Shown here piece by piece: positions 50,249 to 58,908 of a stretch of DNA of 64,000 bases. The notes under the pieces were generated by a model. That model was not told where the DNA came from. It did not search any database and was given only the letters and a program-made list of their open reading frames with translations. Made by a program: the position numbers and the translations under genes. The DNA is from Heliomicrobium gestii (GTDB taxonomy: Bacteria > Bacillota > Desulfitobacteriia > Heliobacteriales > Heliobacteriaceae). Numbering within the stretch: the first letter of the stretch is position 1; every line of letters begins with the position of its first letter. The stretch covers positions 62,001-126,000 of the forward strand of contig NZ_WXEX01000004.1 in the NCBI RefSeq assembly GCF_009877435.1, in the 5' to 3' direction.

Positions 50249-51796
50249 TCAGGCCGGCTCCAGTTGCAGCCACGCCTCGGCCAAGCTGTCGGCGATGTCG
50301 CCGGCGTGCATGGCGCGCTGGCCGAGACGCCGCGCCGCGAGATCGCCCGCCAGCCCGTGGATGTAAACGCCGAGCGAAGCAGCCCGCTCGACGGCCAATC
50401 CCTGAGCGGCCAAGGCGCCGATGATGCCGGCGAGAACATCGCCGCTGCCACCGGTCGCCATACCGGGGTTGCCCGTTGGATTGACGTAAAGATGCCCATC
50501 AGGGGTAGCCACCAGGGTGCGGGCGCCCTTCAGGACGATCACACAGCCCCACTCCCGGGCATAGCGAGAGGCGACGCCAAGGCGGTCCGACTGGACATCG
50601 GCCGTGGCGCACCCCGCCAACCGGGCCATTTCACCGGGGTGGGGCGTCAAAATGACAGGCCCGCCAGCGGCGGCTAACAAGTCGATATTGCCTGCCAAGG
50701 CATGGAGGCCGTCGGCGTCGATGACAACGGGACCCACGGCGCCTTCCAGGCAGGCGAGCAGGAATTCGGCCTGGTCAGCCTCCCGCCCCAAGCCCGGTCC
50801 CACGACCGTGGCCGCAAAGGCGCTCCTGTCCCGGTCCTGCAAGGACTGCCCCGTCAAAGCGCCCTCCTTGTCGGGCAGGGACCATGTCATCGCCTCCGGG
50901 ACCTGCGGCCCCACAAGCGGAAGAATCGCTTGCGGGACAGCCGCCGTCAGCAGACCGACGCCGGAACGCAGCGCGCCCAGCGCCGCCAAAACGACAGCGC
51001 CAGCCATCCCCGCCTGACCGCCGGCGAGCAGCAGGTGGCCAAAATCTCCTTTGTGCGCCGTGGCGGTCCGTCGCTTGAGCCAACTCCGGCAAAGGTCTTC
51101 TGTCAAAAGGGCGCGAGGGATATGGGTCGTCTCGATCATCTCCCGTGGCAGGGAGATATCGGCCACAACGATCTCACCGGCAACCGATGCGCCCGGTTCG
51201 ACAGCCAAGCCGAGTTTGGGCATCCCCAGGGTGACCGTGACGGTCGCTCGCAGGCAACTCGAAGGGATCCTGCCCGTGTCGGCTTCCAGCCCTGAAGGGA
51301 CGTCGACAGCCACAACTGGCAATCCCACTTCGTTGATCATCTCAAAAGCGCGGCCCGCCAATTCCGGTGTCTGCCCGGTAAACCCAGTGCCATAGACGGC
51401 GTCGACGACCAGATCCGTCGACAGAATCGCCATCCGCAAGGCGTTCAGGTCTTTGGGGTCCATGAGGGAATAGACCTTGCCGCCCATGCGGTGATAGATG
51501 GTCAGGTTGGTCAGCGCATCACCGCGAACCTCCCGTTCGGAAGCCAGCAAAAAAAGCTTCACTTCGGCGCCGCTGTTCACCAGATGCCGGGCGACGACGA
51601 AACCATCGCCGCCGTTGTTGCCCTTGCCGCAGAGGAGCAACACCCGTTTTCCCCGGACGCTGCCCGGGAAGCGGCGCGCCACCTCGCGGGCAACCTGGAT
51701 GCCAGCGTTTTCCATCAGCAACAGGGAGGGTATGCCAAACTCGTCGGCAGCCCGGGCGTCGAAGCGACGCATCTCTTCGGCGGTCACGAGTCGCAT
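50249..51796 (-). CDS. nnr: Bifunctional NAD(P)H-hydrate epimerase/dehydratase
   Basis: 515 aa. N-terminal YjeF-type epimerase (about 1-215: LLMENAGIQVARE, LCGKGNNGGDGFVVARHL, DAVYGTGF, VDVPSGLEADTG). C-terminal ribokinase-like ADP/ATP-dependent dehydratase (about 230-515: HKGDFGHLLLAGG, VIDADGLHALAG, LTPHPGEMARL, GNPGMATGGSGDVLAG). It repairs hydrated NAD(P)H. The first codon lies inside the end of acpS. A typical Firmicutes neighbour of acpS and alr. Confidence 0.96.
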   Translation of the reverse strand: MRLVTAEEMRRFDARAADEFGIPSLLLMENAGIQVAREVARRFPGSVRGKRVLLLCGKGNNGGDGFVVARHLVNSGAEVKLFLLASEREVRGDALTNLTIYHRMGGKVYSLMDPKDLNALRMAILSTDLVVDAVYGTGFTGQTPELAGRAFEMINEVGLPVVAVDVPSGLEADTGRIPSSCLRATVTVTLGMPKLGLAVEPGASVAGEIVVADISLPREMIETTHIPRALLTEDLCRSWLKRRTATAHKGDFGHLLLAGGQAGMAGAVVLAALGALRSGVGLLTAAVPQAILPLVGPQVPEAMTWSLPDKEGALTGQSLQDRDRSAFAATVVGPGLGREADQAEFLLACLEGAVGPVVIDADGLHALAGNIDLLAAAGGPVILTPHPGEMARLAGCATADVQSDRLGVASRYAREWGCVIVLKGARTLVATPDGHLYVNPTGNPGMATGGSGDVLAGIIGALAAQGLAVERAASLGVYIHGLAGDLAARRLGQRAMHAGDIADSLAEAWLQLEPA

Positions 51797-52188
51797 CCCA
51801 TCGCCTCCTCCCTCTTCGCCCGCCAGGCGATCACTGTGGCAATGGCATGGTCCCGATCATGGGAAAGGCTCACCGACCAGCCGTTCCAACCGGATCGGCG
51901 CACCCATTCGGCAGCCGAACCGCTGAACCGGATCTGGGGCTTCCCCGCCGGATCGCGCAGGATCTCCATTTCCGTCAAGGTTGGCGAACAACCGGCTGGC
52001 AGCGCCTTGATCACCGCCTCTTTGGCGGCAAAGCGGGCGGCAAAAGACTGCCAGGGATTGGCCCGGCCCTCGCACTCGGCGATTTCAGCCGCTGAAAAGA
52101 CGCGGCGCAAAAAACGCGGATGCCGCTGCGCCGCCTCGCGAATGCGCGCAATCTCCACAATGTCACAGCCCACAGCCATGGAATCCAC
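51784..52188 (-). CDS. acpS: Holo-[acyl-carrier-protein] synthase
   Basis: 134 aa from a GTG at 52188 with GAGGCGA upstream; ATG at 52179 is nearly as good. GCDIVEIARI and FAARFAAKEAVIKAL are the AcpS signatures with the Mg-binding Asp and Glu. It loads phosphopantetheine onto acyl carrier protein. It overlaps nnr by 13 bases and starts the acpS-nnr-CBS-alr-ndoAI-ndoA run. Confidence 0.95.
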   Translation of the reverse strand: MDSMAVGCDIVEIARIREAAQRHPRFLRRVFSAAEIAECEGRANPWQSFAARFAAKEAVIKALPAGCSPTLTEMEILRDPAGKPQIRFSGSAAEWVRRSGWNGWSVSLSHDRDHAIATVIAWRAKREEAMGCDS

Positions 52189-52237
52189 GGAAAACGTCGC
52201 CTCACAGTTATTCGAATAGTATATCCTGAGAATAAAT

Positions 52238-52270
52238 GCCAAAACCCTGTTCCATCCACAGGGTTTTGGC
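52238..52270 (-). terminator. Perfect 13-bp hairpin between cheW and acpS
   Basis: GCCAAAACCCTGT and ACAGGGTTTTGGC pair around a 7-base loop. T-rich tails occur on both sides (GTTTTTTT on plus, ATTTATT on minus). It ends the cheW transcript. Confidence 0.8.
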
Positions 52271-52276
52271 GTTTTT

Positions 52277-52753
52277 TTACAGCGGGCGAGCCGTCAACTC
52301 GGCTTTTTCCCGCTCCGTCAATATTTTGTCCAGATCCAACAGGATGAGCAGTCGTTCGTCCACTTTACCGACGCCTTTTAAGTAGTCGGCAGAGATGGTG
52401 CTGATCATCGGCGGCGGCGGTTCAATGGCGCTCTGGGCCATGCGCAGCACCTCGGTGACAGCGTCGACGATGATGCCCACCGTATGTTGCTCCACATTCA
52501 CGACGATGATGCGCGTATTCGCCGTATGTTCTTCCTGAACAAGGCCGAAACGCTTTTTCAGATCGATGATCGGGATGATCTTCCCCCGCAGGTTGATGAT
52601 CCCCTCGACAAAAGACGGCGCCTGCGGAATTTTGGTCGGCGTGAGCAACCGGTTGATTTCCTGGACCTGCGTAATCGGCACCCCGTATTCCTCCGTGCCC
52701 AGCCGGAAGACGACCAATTGGATCTCGCTCGAATCGCCTTTGCTTTGGCTCAT
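52277..52753 (-). CDS. cheW: Chemotaxis coupling protein CheW
   Basis: 158 aa. Double five-stranded barrel motifs: LVVFRLGTEEYGVPITQVQEI, SFVEGIINLRGKIIPIIDLKKRFG, VGIIVDAVTEVLR and LILLDLDKIL. It links receptors to CheA at the membrane array; a receptor gene is at 8.2-10.2 kb but no cheA is in the window. It is 59 bases downstream of the RsbW-like gene. Confidence 0.95.
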   Translation of the reverse strand: MSQSKGDSSEIQLVVFRLGTEEYGVPITQVQEINRLLTPTKIPQAPSFVEGIINLRGKIIPIIDLKKRFGLVQEEHTANTRIIVVNVEQHTVGIIVDAVTEVLRMAQSAIEPPPPMISTISADYLKGVGKVDERLLILLDLDKILTEREKAELTARPL

Positions 52754-52812
52754 GCGCCCTTCCTCCCTTCACTGCCTGCCGTAACAGGCGATGCGATCCT
52801 ACACAGCCGCGG

Positions 52813-53211
52813 TTATTTCGCCCGTCGGTGTTTCACCAGCCGGATGGTATTGCCTTTTTCATTGAAGGTCACTTCATCCATGGCGGCCCGGATGAGCAGC
52901 AACCCCCTCCCCGTCTCGCTGAGCAGATCAAAGGCTGCCACCGATTGGGGATCGAAACCGTCGCCTTGATCAGAGACCTCCACCCAAAAGTGGTCTTCTT
53001 CGACAGCAAAGCGAAGGGTCACCTCTTTTTCGGGATCCCCCTCGTTCCCATGAACCACTGCGTTGACAAGCGCTTCAATCAGCGCCAGCTTGATGAAGTC
53101 AAGGTCCATCGCCTCCCAGGGGAGGGATTTCACCTCGCCGATCACCTGCTCAACCGCTTCTTCCACATGGGTCAGGGAACTGGCGAATCGTAAACATCTT
53201 ATCGCCGCCAT
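52813..53211 (-). CDS. RsbW/SpoIIAB-like serine kinase (anti-sigma type)
   Basis: 132 aa GHKL ATPase fold. N box EALVNAVVHGN, G1 box VSDQGDGFDP and G2 segment ETGRGLLLIRAAMDEV are intact. These small kinases bind sigma factors or phosphorylate STAS antagonists. No STAS or sigma gene is adjacent, so the partner is unknown. It may be co-transcribed with cheW. Confidence 0.92.
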   Translation of the reverse strand: MAAIRCLRFASSLTHVEEAVEQVIGEVKSLPWEAMDLDFIKLALIEALVNAVVHGNEGDPEKEVTLRFAVEEDHFWVEVSDQGDGFDPQSVAAFDLLSETGRGLLLIRAAMDEVTFNEKGNTIRLVKHRRAK

Positions 53212-53613
53212 CAGGTACTCCCTTTCTTCGGACGATTCACTTCGTTACCGAAGCCCCCCCCTCCCGAGCCGCAGGCGTTCACAACGCCGCGTCACGGTCC
53301 GCATCAAAGGCAACGCATGCCTTTCCCTTCGTCATGAAACTCTTGTCGCCGCTGGTTTGGATCCGTTCTTCCTATTGATTTCTATTCGATTCGTCCCACC
53401 AGATATCCTCCAAGGGGATCAGCGGTCGCCGCCTGCGCGACATTCTTGCCTGCAACGTAAGCTTTCCCGGATTTGAGCATGGCTTCTCTCATAAATCTTG
53501 CGTTGCCGGCGTCTATCCATAGGCGCGCCTGTTGTTCTACCTGTGTTATTTCGCCGCAAGGGACCGGAATCCTTTTGTCAGTGTGTATTCGCTGTCGAAA
53601 TCAGAAATACTTG
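53212..53613. other. Intergenic region between the RsbW-like gene and the csoR promoter
   Basis: About 400 bp without a standard gene. It contains the start-less coding-like frame at 53382-53600 and a small CTTCG-TTAC-CGAAG hairpin near 53239-53253. I see no other structured element. Confidence 0.5.
53382..53600 (-). pseudogene. Coding-like open frame without a start codon
   Basis: 72 sense codons in one minus-strand frame, bounded by TGA at 53601 and TAG at 53382. The product reads protein-like, with RLWIDAGNARFMREAML and GKAYVAGKNVAQAATADPL, ending GGYLVGRIE. There is no ATG, GTG or TTG before the internal Met at residue 37 and no ribosome-binding site at that Met. It is most simply a 3' gene remnant cut by the copper locus. 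A short functional peptide is less likely. Family unknown. Confidence 0.4.
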
Positions 53614-53668
53614 TTGACAGCCTTTGTGCGATGAAGTACATTTTCTACAGATACCCTACCTAGGGTAT
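53614..53668 (+). promoter_or_regulatory. csoR-copA promoter with CsoR operator
   Basis: TTGACA (53614-53619) and TACATT (53637-53642) are 17 bp apart. Nine bases further lies an 18-bp operator with perfect arms ATACCCTA/TAGGGTAT around CC (53651-53668), the GC-tract palindrome expected for CsoR. Cu(I)-free CsoR would block initiation or escape here. Confidence 0.85.
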
Positions 53669-53688
53669 TGTATCGAAGGAGGTTCCCG

Positions 53689-54027
53689 ATGAACACTCTT
53701 GATGACCGAAATACGCTGGAATCACCCCCTTCCCCTGGAGACGCAGACAAAAGCCCCATGCTGCCGGACCGCAACCGGCAAGACCTGATCAACCGCATGC
53801 GCCGCCTGGAGGGGCAGGTGCGCGGCATCACCAAAATGATCGAAGACCAACGCTACTGTGTCGATATTCTCTTGCAAGTCAGCGCCGCCCGGGCAGGCCT
53901 GCAAAAGGTGGGCCTGTCCATTCTGGAAAATCACACCCGCGGCTGTGTCACCACCGCCATCAAGGAGAATCGGGGCGACGAGATGGTGGCGGAACTGATC
54001 GATGTGCTCGATCGGTTTATGAAATAG
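53689..54027 (+). CDS. csoR: Copper-sensing transcriptional repressor CsoR
   Basis: 112 aa from ATG 53689, with AAGGAGGT five bases upstream. Four-helix DUF156 fold: [32 protein letters not shown] and ENHTRGCV. The Cys, His and Cys ligands (YC, NH and GC with H-x3-C spacing) bind Cu(I). A longer disordered N-terminus (about 25 residues) precedes the fold. First gene of the copper operon; it should repress its own promoter. Confidence 0.96.
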   Translation: MNTLDDRNTLESPPSPGDADKSPMLPDRNRQDLINRMRRLEGQVRGITKMIEDQRYCVDILLQVSAARAGLQKVGLSILENHTRGCVTTAIKENRGDEMVAELIDVLDRFMK

Positions 54028-54053
54028 CAAACCCTACGGAAGGAACGATGTCC

Positions 54054-56495
54054 ATGACGGACGAATCCAGCGGCGCCGCAATCGCCAAAGTGACCCTTCC
54101 TGTATCGGGGATGACCTGCGCCGCCTGTTCGAGCCGGGTCGAGCGGGGACTGGGCAGACTCCCCGGTGTGACGACCTGCAATGTGAACCTTGCCATGGAA
54201 AAGGCGACCATCGAATACGACCCTGCGGCAACGAGCGTCGAACGCTTCGTGGAAAAGATCGCCGACCTCGGTTACTCGACGCCGGCGGAGCGGACCGAAC
54301 TCGCCCTCGGCGGCATGTCATGCGCCGCTTGCGCCAACCGCATCGAGCGAAAACTGACCCGCCTTCCCGGTGTTATCAAGGCCTCCGTCAATCTGGCCAC
54401 GGAAAAAGCAGTGGTCGAACATTACTCCGGCGAAGTTGAGACAGGGGATCTGATCGACGCTGTCGTCGGTCTCGGTTTTCAGGCGCGCCTGGCCGAAGCG
54501 GCCGAGTGCGCCGACGACGAACAGGAGGCCCGTCAGCAGCGCTTGCGCCGCCAGTGGCTCCTCTTCGGCGGGTCGGCCGCCCTCTCGCTGCCCATGCTGC
54601 TCATCATGATCGGCGAGATGACCGGCCTTGCGCTACCGGCTTGGCTGATCGCCAAGCAGACCCAGTTCCTGCTGGCGACACCGGTCCAGTTTGGCGCGGG
54701 GTGGTCCTTTTACCGGGGCGCCTGGAAGGCGCTGAAAAACGGCGGCGCCAATATGGACGTGCTGGTCGCCCTGGGCACATCGGCGGCGTACTTCTACAGC
54801 GTCTATTTCACCTTTTTCAGTTCCGGCGCCCATCACACCGATCATGTCTACTATGAGACCAGTTCCATCCTGATCACCTTGATTCTGCTGGGCAAGACAC
54901 TGGAAGCGGTAGCCAAAGGCCGCACCTCCGAGGCGATCAAAAAATTGATGGGCCTTCAGGCCAAAACCGCCCGTGTCATCCGTGACGGCCGCGAACAGGA
55001 CATCCCCGTAGAGGCGGTGCTCGCCGGTGATCGGGTCATCGTCCGTCCCGGCGAAAAGATCCCTGTCGACGGCGTCGTTGAGGAAGGCGCCTCGGCCGTC
55101 GACGAATCCATGCTGACCGGCGAAAGCCTGCCTGTGGACAAACAGCCGGGCGACAGCGTCATCGGCGCCACCCTCAACAAGCAGGGCAGTTTCAAATTCC
55201 GGGCGACCAAGGTGGGCCGTCACACGGCGCTGGCCCAGATCGTCCGCGTTGTCGAGGAGGCTCAGGGATCGAAGGCGCCGATCCAGCGGCTGGCCGACAC
55301 CATCTCGGGCTACTTCGTCCCAGTCGTCGTCTCCCTGGCCGTCGTCACCTTCCTCGCCTGGCACTTCGTCGTCGAACCGGGCAATTTCACCCGGGCGCTG
55401 CTGAACTTCACTGCCGTTCTGGTCATCGCCTGCCCCTGCGCCCTTGGCCTGGCCACACCGACATCGATCATGGTGGGCACCGGCAAGGGCGCTGAAAAAG
55501 GCATCCTCTTCAAGGGCGGCGAACACCTGGAAAACGCCCATAAGGTGACTGCGGTCATCCTCGATAAGACGGGGACGATCACCAAAGGCAAACCGGAGTT
55601 GACAGACCTGATCGGCGTCGGCAACTGGGCAGGCCGGGAAGCAGAACTGCTGACCATCGCCGGCCGCGTGGAAAAACCCTCCGAGCACCCCCTGGCCGAA
55701 GCGATCGTCAAGAAAGCCGCCGAAAAGAATTCGGTCTTGAAGGATCCGGAACGATTCCAGGCGATTCCCGGCCATGGCGTCATCGCTGCCATCGACGGGC
55801 GGCAAGCCCTGTTGGGCACGCGCCGCCTGATGGGGGAGCATGGACTGTCCTATCAGGACCATGAACCGCTCATGGAAAAACTGGAGAGCGAGGGAAAGAC
55901 AGCCATGCTGCTCGCTCTGGACGGCCAAGTGATCGCGGCCATCGCCGTGGCGGACACGGTGAAGGAATCGTCGGCGCAAGCCATCGCCGAGTTGAAGGCG
56001 ATGGGGATCCAGGTTTGGATGATCACCGGCGACAACCGCCGCACTGCTGAGGCGATCGCCCGCCAGACCGGCGTCGACCATGTCATCGCCGAGGTGCTCC
56101 CAGAGGACAAAGCCCGAGAGGTGCAAAAGCGCAAGGACGACGGCCATGTGGTGGCTATGGTCGGCGACGGCATCAACGACGCGCCCGCCTTGGTCATGGC
56201 CGATGTGGGCATGGCCATCGGCACCGGCGCCGATGTGGCGATGGAGGCAGCCGACATCACCCTCATGTCAGGCGACCTGCGGGCCATCGCCGCCGCCATC
56301 CGTCTCAGCCGGGCCACCATGGCCAACATCCGCCAGAACCTGTTTTGGGCGATGATCTACAACAGCCTGGGCATCCCGGTGGCGGCGGCGGGATTCCTGA
56401 GTCCGGTGATCGCCGGCGGCGCCATGGCCTTCAGTTCCGTGTCAGTGGTGATGAACGCGTTGCGGTTGCGGCGGTTTGAGCCGTACTCGTCATGA
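54054..56495 (+). CDS. copA: Copper-exporting P-type ATPase
   Basis: 813 aa from ATG 54054 after GGAAGGA. Two N-terminal HMA domains with GMTCAAC and GMSCAAC (about 18-150). Eight helices, with the transport motif CPC in [12 protein letters not shown] (Cys460). Actuator LTGESLPVD, phosphorylation DKTGT (Asp504), HP motif in EHPLAEAI and hinge [10 protein letters not shown]. It exports Cu(I) across the membrane. Follows csoR by 26 bases. Confidence 0.97.
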   Translation: MTDESSGAAIAKVTLPVSGMTCAACSSRVERGLGRLPGVTTCNVNLAMEKATIEYDPAATSVERFVEKIADLGYSTPAERTELALGGMSCAACANRIERKLTRLPGVIKASVNLATEKAVVEHYSGEVETGDLIDAVVGLGFQARLAEAAECADDEQEARQQRLRRQWLLFGGSAALSLPMLLIMIGEMTGLALPAWLIAKQTQFLLATPVQFGAGWSFYRGAWKALKNGGANMDVLVALGTSAAYFYSVYFTFFSSGAHHTDHVYYETSSILITLILLGKTLEAVAKGRTSEAIKKLMGLQAKTARVIRDGREQDIPVEAVLAGDRVIVRPGEKIPVDGVVEEGASAVDESMLTGESLPVDKQPGDSVIGATLNKQGSFKFRATKVGRHTALAQIVRVVEEAQGSKAPIQRLADTISGYFVPVVVSLAVVTFLAWHFVVEPGNFTRALLNFTAVLVIACPCALGLATPTSIMVGTGKGAEKGILFKGGEHLENAHKVTAVILDKTGTITKGKPELTDLIGVGNWAGREAELLTIAGRVEKPSEHPLAEAIVKKAAEKNSVLKDPERFQAIPGHGVIAAIDGRQALLGTRRLMGEHGLSYQDHEPLMEKLESEGKTAMLLALDGQVIAAIAVADTVKESSAQAIAELKAMGIQVWMITGDNRRTAEAIARQTGVDHVIAEVLPEDKAREVQKRKDDGHVVAMVGDGINDAPALVMADVGMAIGTGADVAMEAADITLMSGDLRAIAAAIRLSRATMANIRQNLFWAMIYNSLGIPVAAAGFLSPVIAGGAMAFSSVSVVMNALRLRRFEPYSS

Positions 56496-56842
56496 GCGCC
56501 CGCTCACAGCCGATAAAACAGTCCACTATGTCGTCATATTGGCGTCGGGGGAATCCGGGCCGTTCGCTAAGCGTTCCGCGGCGGCTCGCTGGCGCGCCAA
56601 AGCTCTGGGGTTTTTCTGCATGTCGATGGCGCGCCGGACGCTCCACCGGCTGCGCTCGCTCTTCGCCGCTCCACGCAAACCGCTCACGTCCCGGATTCCC
56701 CCTGGGCGCTCTGCGAAAAGGCGGCTTAAAGCGAGCTATAACGGAACGTGATAGACGCATTATATTTCAAATCAGTGTTTTCAACCCCTGTTACCGTCCG
56801 GCCTGACCGGCCGGCAGTATAAAATAGTAAGGAGGGCTCTCT
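56496..56842. repeat. Intergenic repeat-like block between copA and copZ
   Basis: 347 bp. The core (56547-56702) is flanked by a perfect 13-bp inverted repeat GGGGGAATCCGGG/CCCGGATTCCCCC. Inside are two copies of GGCGCGCC and several GC-rich inverted pieces. The frames across it give Arg/Ser/Gly-rich sequence unlike a protein. It may be a multi-copy palindromic element or a structured RNA. The rest (56760-56842) is AT-richer and holds the copZ ribosome-binding site. Confidence 0.5.
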
Positions 56843-57052
56843 ATGACGGATGTTACATTGAAAGTGGAAGGCATGTCCTGCGGGCACTGCAAGGCAGCGG
56901 TGGAAAAGGCGCTGAAAGGGTTGCCGGGTGTGGCGACGGTGGCGGTGGATTTGGCCGCCAAGGAGGTTGTCGTCCGCTTTGACGGAACGGTGACCGGAAT
57001 CGACGCCATCAAAAGCGCCATTGATGACGCTGGGTATGATGTTGTGTCCTAA
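56843..57052 (+). CDS. copZ: Copper chaperone CopZ
   Basis: 69 aa, a single HMA domain. Metal-binding GMSCGHCKAAVEKAL at residues 10-24, and DDAGYDVV at the end. AAGGAGGG precedes the ATG. CopZ hands Cu(I) to CopA and CsoR. It is about 350 bp from copA and may have its own promoter, though only a TATAAA near 56816 is visible. Confidence 0.95.
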   Translation: MTDVTLKVEGMSCGHCKAAVEKALKGLPGVATVAVDLAAKEVVVRFDGTVTGIDAIKSAIDDAGYDVVS

Positions 57053-57082
57053 AGGCTCTGCTTCATAACCGGTTTCTCTCTC

Positions 57083-57111
57083 CCCCGCCAGCGAACTGGC
57101 GGGGATTTTTT
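57083..57111 (+). terminator. Terminator after copZ
   Basis: CCCCGCCAG and CTGGCGGGG form a 9-bp stem with a CGAA loop, followed by A and six T. Confidence 0.92.
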
Positions 57112-57157
57112 GACCATTTCTTTGCCATTCCGGTGGTTGCAGAAGCAATTTCGCATT

Positions 57158-57186
57158 TTCCCTTGCGCCGTTCTCCAAAGTATGAT
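57158..57186 (+). promoter_or_regulatory. Candidate promoter for rpsF-rpsR
   Basis: TTCCCT (57158-57163) and TATGAT (57181-57186) are 17 bp apart; an overlapping pair TTGCGC/TAAATT with 17 bp is also possible. Confidence 0.5.
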
Positions 57187-57202
57187 AAATTCTTTAGTTG
57201 TG

Positions 57203-57242
57203 TGGCTCACGCCACTCCCTGCTCCGCTCATTGAGGCGGGGC
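57203..57242 (+). promoter_or_regulatory. Candidate S6:S18 autoregulatory leader
   Basis: Two consecutive hairpins: TGGC/GCCA (57203-57214), then GCTCCGC/GCGGGGC (57221-57227 with 57236-57242) with a CCG in the stem. S6:S18 complexes are known to bind a CCG-containing hairpin in rpsF leaders, and this lies in the right place, about 30 bases before the start. Confidence 0.4.
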
Positions 57243-57268
57243 CATATGTCCGAAGGGAGGTGCCGATT

Positions 57269-57559
57269 GTGCGCGAATACGAAGCCGTTGTGCTGGTTCG
57301 CCCCAACCTGGAAGAGGAGGCCCTGCAAGGGGTCATGGACAAGTTCGTCAACCTCATTCCCCAACAAGGTGGCGAGATTGTCAAGGTGGACAAGTGGGGG
57401 AAACGCCGGCTCCAGTACGAAGTCAGCAAGTTCAAAGAGGCTTTCTACTTCCTCATGAACTTCAAGGGCGAACCTGCTGTCGCCCAAGAACTGGAGCGCG
57501 TCATGAAGATCTCGGATGACATCATCCGCTTCCTGGTCGTCCGTAAAGACGAGCAGTAA
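57269..57559 (+). CDS. rpsF: 30S ribosomal protein S6
   Basis: 96 aa from a GTG start with AGGGAGGTG six bases upstream; the longer frame from 57110 is spurious. REYEAVVLVRPNLEEEAL, WGKRRLQYEVSKFKEAFYFLMNF and DDIIRFLVVRKDE are family-typical. It binds S18 in the small subunit platform. In most Firmicutes ssb follows; here rpsR follows after 51 bases. Confidence 0.97.
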   Translation: MREYEAVVLVRPNLEEEALQGVMDKFVNLIPQQGGEIVKVDKWGKRRLQYEVSKFKEAFYFLMNFKGEPAVAQELERVMKISDDIIRFLVVRKDEQ

Positions 57560-57610
57560 CCCGCCCGCCGGAATCATCCTGCCAACCAGAGGGAAAAGGA
57601 GGTTTGAACC

Positions 57611-57871
57611 ATGCACGATAGAGGCGATAAGCCTGAACGCAAAGGCCGCAAGGGACGCCGTCCCCGCCGCCGCATCTGCTTCTTCTGCGTCGACAAGATT
57701 GAATCGGTCGACTACAAGGAAGTAGGCAAACTGCGCAAGTACATCACCGAACGGGGCAAGATTCTTCCCCGCCGGGTGTCCGGTTGCTGCGCCAAGCACC
57801 AGCGCCAGCTGACCACCGCCATCAAGCGGGCCCGCCACGTGGCCCTTCTGCCGTTCACTGTGAACGAGTAG
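57611..57871 (+). CDS. rpsR: 30S ribosomal protein S18 (Cys-containing form)
   Basis: 86 aa. N-terminal basic stretch, [16 protein letters not shown] and [19 protein letters not shown]. The CFFC and CCAKH residues form a zinc-binding-like set, the C+ type of S18, unlike Cys-free paralogues. The RimI homologue at 39.2 kb would acetylate its N-terminus. AAAGGAGG precedes the ATG. Confidence 0.97.
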   Translation: MHDRGDKPERKGRKGRRPRRRICFFCVDKIESVDYKEVGKLRKYITERGKILPRRVSGCCAKHQRQLTTAIKRARHVALLPFTVNE

Positions 57872-57930
57872 CCCAAGGGTCTAGGGGAATGTCGTTCTGA
57901 CTTTCCCGCAGATGATACGTTGGTTATCGC

Positions 57931-57974
57931 GAAACCGGAGAGATCTCAAAAAAGATCCTCCGGTTTCGTTTTTT
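57931..57974 (+). terminator. Terminator after rpsR
   Basis: GAAACCGGAG and CTCCGGTTTC form a 10-bp stem, extended by GATC/GATC past a bulge, then GTTTTTT. Confidence 0.9.
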
Positions 57975-58121
57975 AGTAGGTTTTTCCGCCTAAATGTCGA
58001 ATTTTTTCAACGCATGTATCGCAATGACGTAATGACCATTTTCCCTCAACGGGAGAATATGATGTCGGGAGACACCGCTACACACCTCTAGGCGCCCGCT
58101 CCCGGAAAGGAGTGATTCTCT

Positions 58122-58880
58122 TTGAAACAGCCCTTGGCGTCCGGTTCCGTTCCCTCTGAACCACCTTCCCAGGATGAATCGGGCCTTGCGGCGCCTTCGC
58201 CTGCTGCTTCAGAGCCTCTGGAAATGCTCAACTGGGCTGGAGGAAACCGGCGGATTCCCTGGCGAAAGACGGTAGCCCTCGCTTCCGTGCTGGGTATGTC
58301 CCTGACAATCGCCGGTTGCACCGATAAACCCGCGCCCCCTCCTCCTGACAATAACCAGGTCAGCGTCGTTCAACCGGCGACGCAAAGCGGCGATGTTCCA
58401 AACGGCGCTGTCCAACCGTCTATCGCCGACAACGGTGATGATGAAGACGACGAGGACGATGTTGACGACAACGACATCTTTGTCTACAGCGGAGGCCACT
58501 ACTTCCCCTATCACAGTTATACCGGTTCCATGGCCAGCAATTCGCTCGTCCGGAGAGATAACGGGACCTATGTGCCCTACACGGGGTCAAAGCACCCCAC
58601 CTCCTGGACGACAAACCCCGGTTACGTAAAGCCGGCAAAGAGCGCTTCCAAACCGACGACCTCGAGCGGCGTCGGCACGGTGACGCGTAAATCGACCGGC
58701 GGTTCCAGCAGCAGTAAACCAAGCACATCGACAAGCGGCGACTCAGGTAATGCGATCCGGAGTTCCGGCAGTTCCAGCAGTTCCTTCGGCTCTTCCGGCT
58801 CTACATCAAGCTTCGGTTCTTCCTCTTCGGGCTCCCGGTCGGGCTCATCGAGTTCCGGTTCCTCCTCGAGCGGCGGCTGA
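58122..58880 (+). CDS. Putative lipoprotein with Ser/Gly-rich tail
   Basis: 252 aa from a TTG with GGAAAGGAG upstream. About 45 hydrophilic residues, then a membrane segment ending in lipobox-like LTIAGC (Cys near residue 66); this is a long lead for a lipoprotein signal. An acidic run of Asp/Glu (about 105-118) precedes FVYSGGHYFPYHSY, and the C-terminal 80 residues are mainly Ser and Gly. The arrangement recalls YgiB/DUF1190-type proteins next to glutathionylspermidine-synthase-like genes. Family match is tentative. First of a four-gene unit. Confidence 0.7.
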   Translation: MKQPLASGSVPSEPPSQDESGLAAPSPAASEPLEMLNWAGGNRRIPWRKTVALASVLGMSLTIAGCTDKPAPPPPDNNQVSVVQPATQSGDVPNGAVQPSIADNGDDEDDEDDVDDNDIFVYSGGHYFPYHSYTGSMASNSLVRRDNGTYVPYTGSKHPTSWTTNPGYVKPAKSASKPTTSSGVGTVTRKSTGGSSSSKPSTSTSGDSGNAIRSSGSSSSSFGSSGSTSSFGSSSSGSRSGSSSSGSSSSGG

Positions 58881-58908
58881 CTTGACGATATGGAAAGGAG
58901 GATTCCCT

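Noticed and set aside
56492-56806. Arg/Ser-rich ORFs across the copA-copZ gap
   Set aside because: No ribosome-binding site, composition unlike the neighbours, and they overlie an inverted-repeat element.
57110-57268. N-terminal extension of ribosomal protein S6
   Set aside because: It runs over the promoter and leader; the GTG at 57269 has an ideal ribosome-binding site and gives a normal S6.
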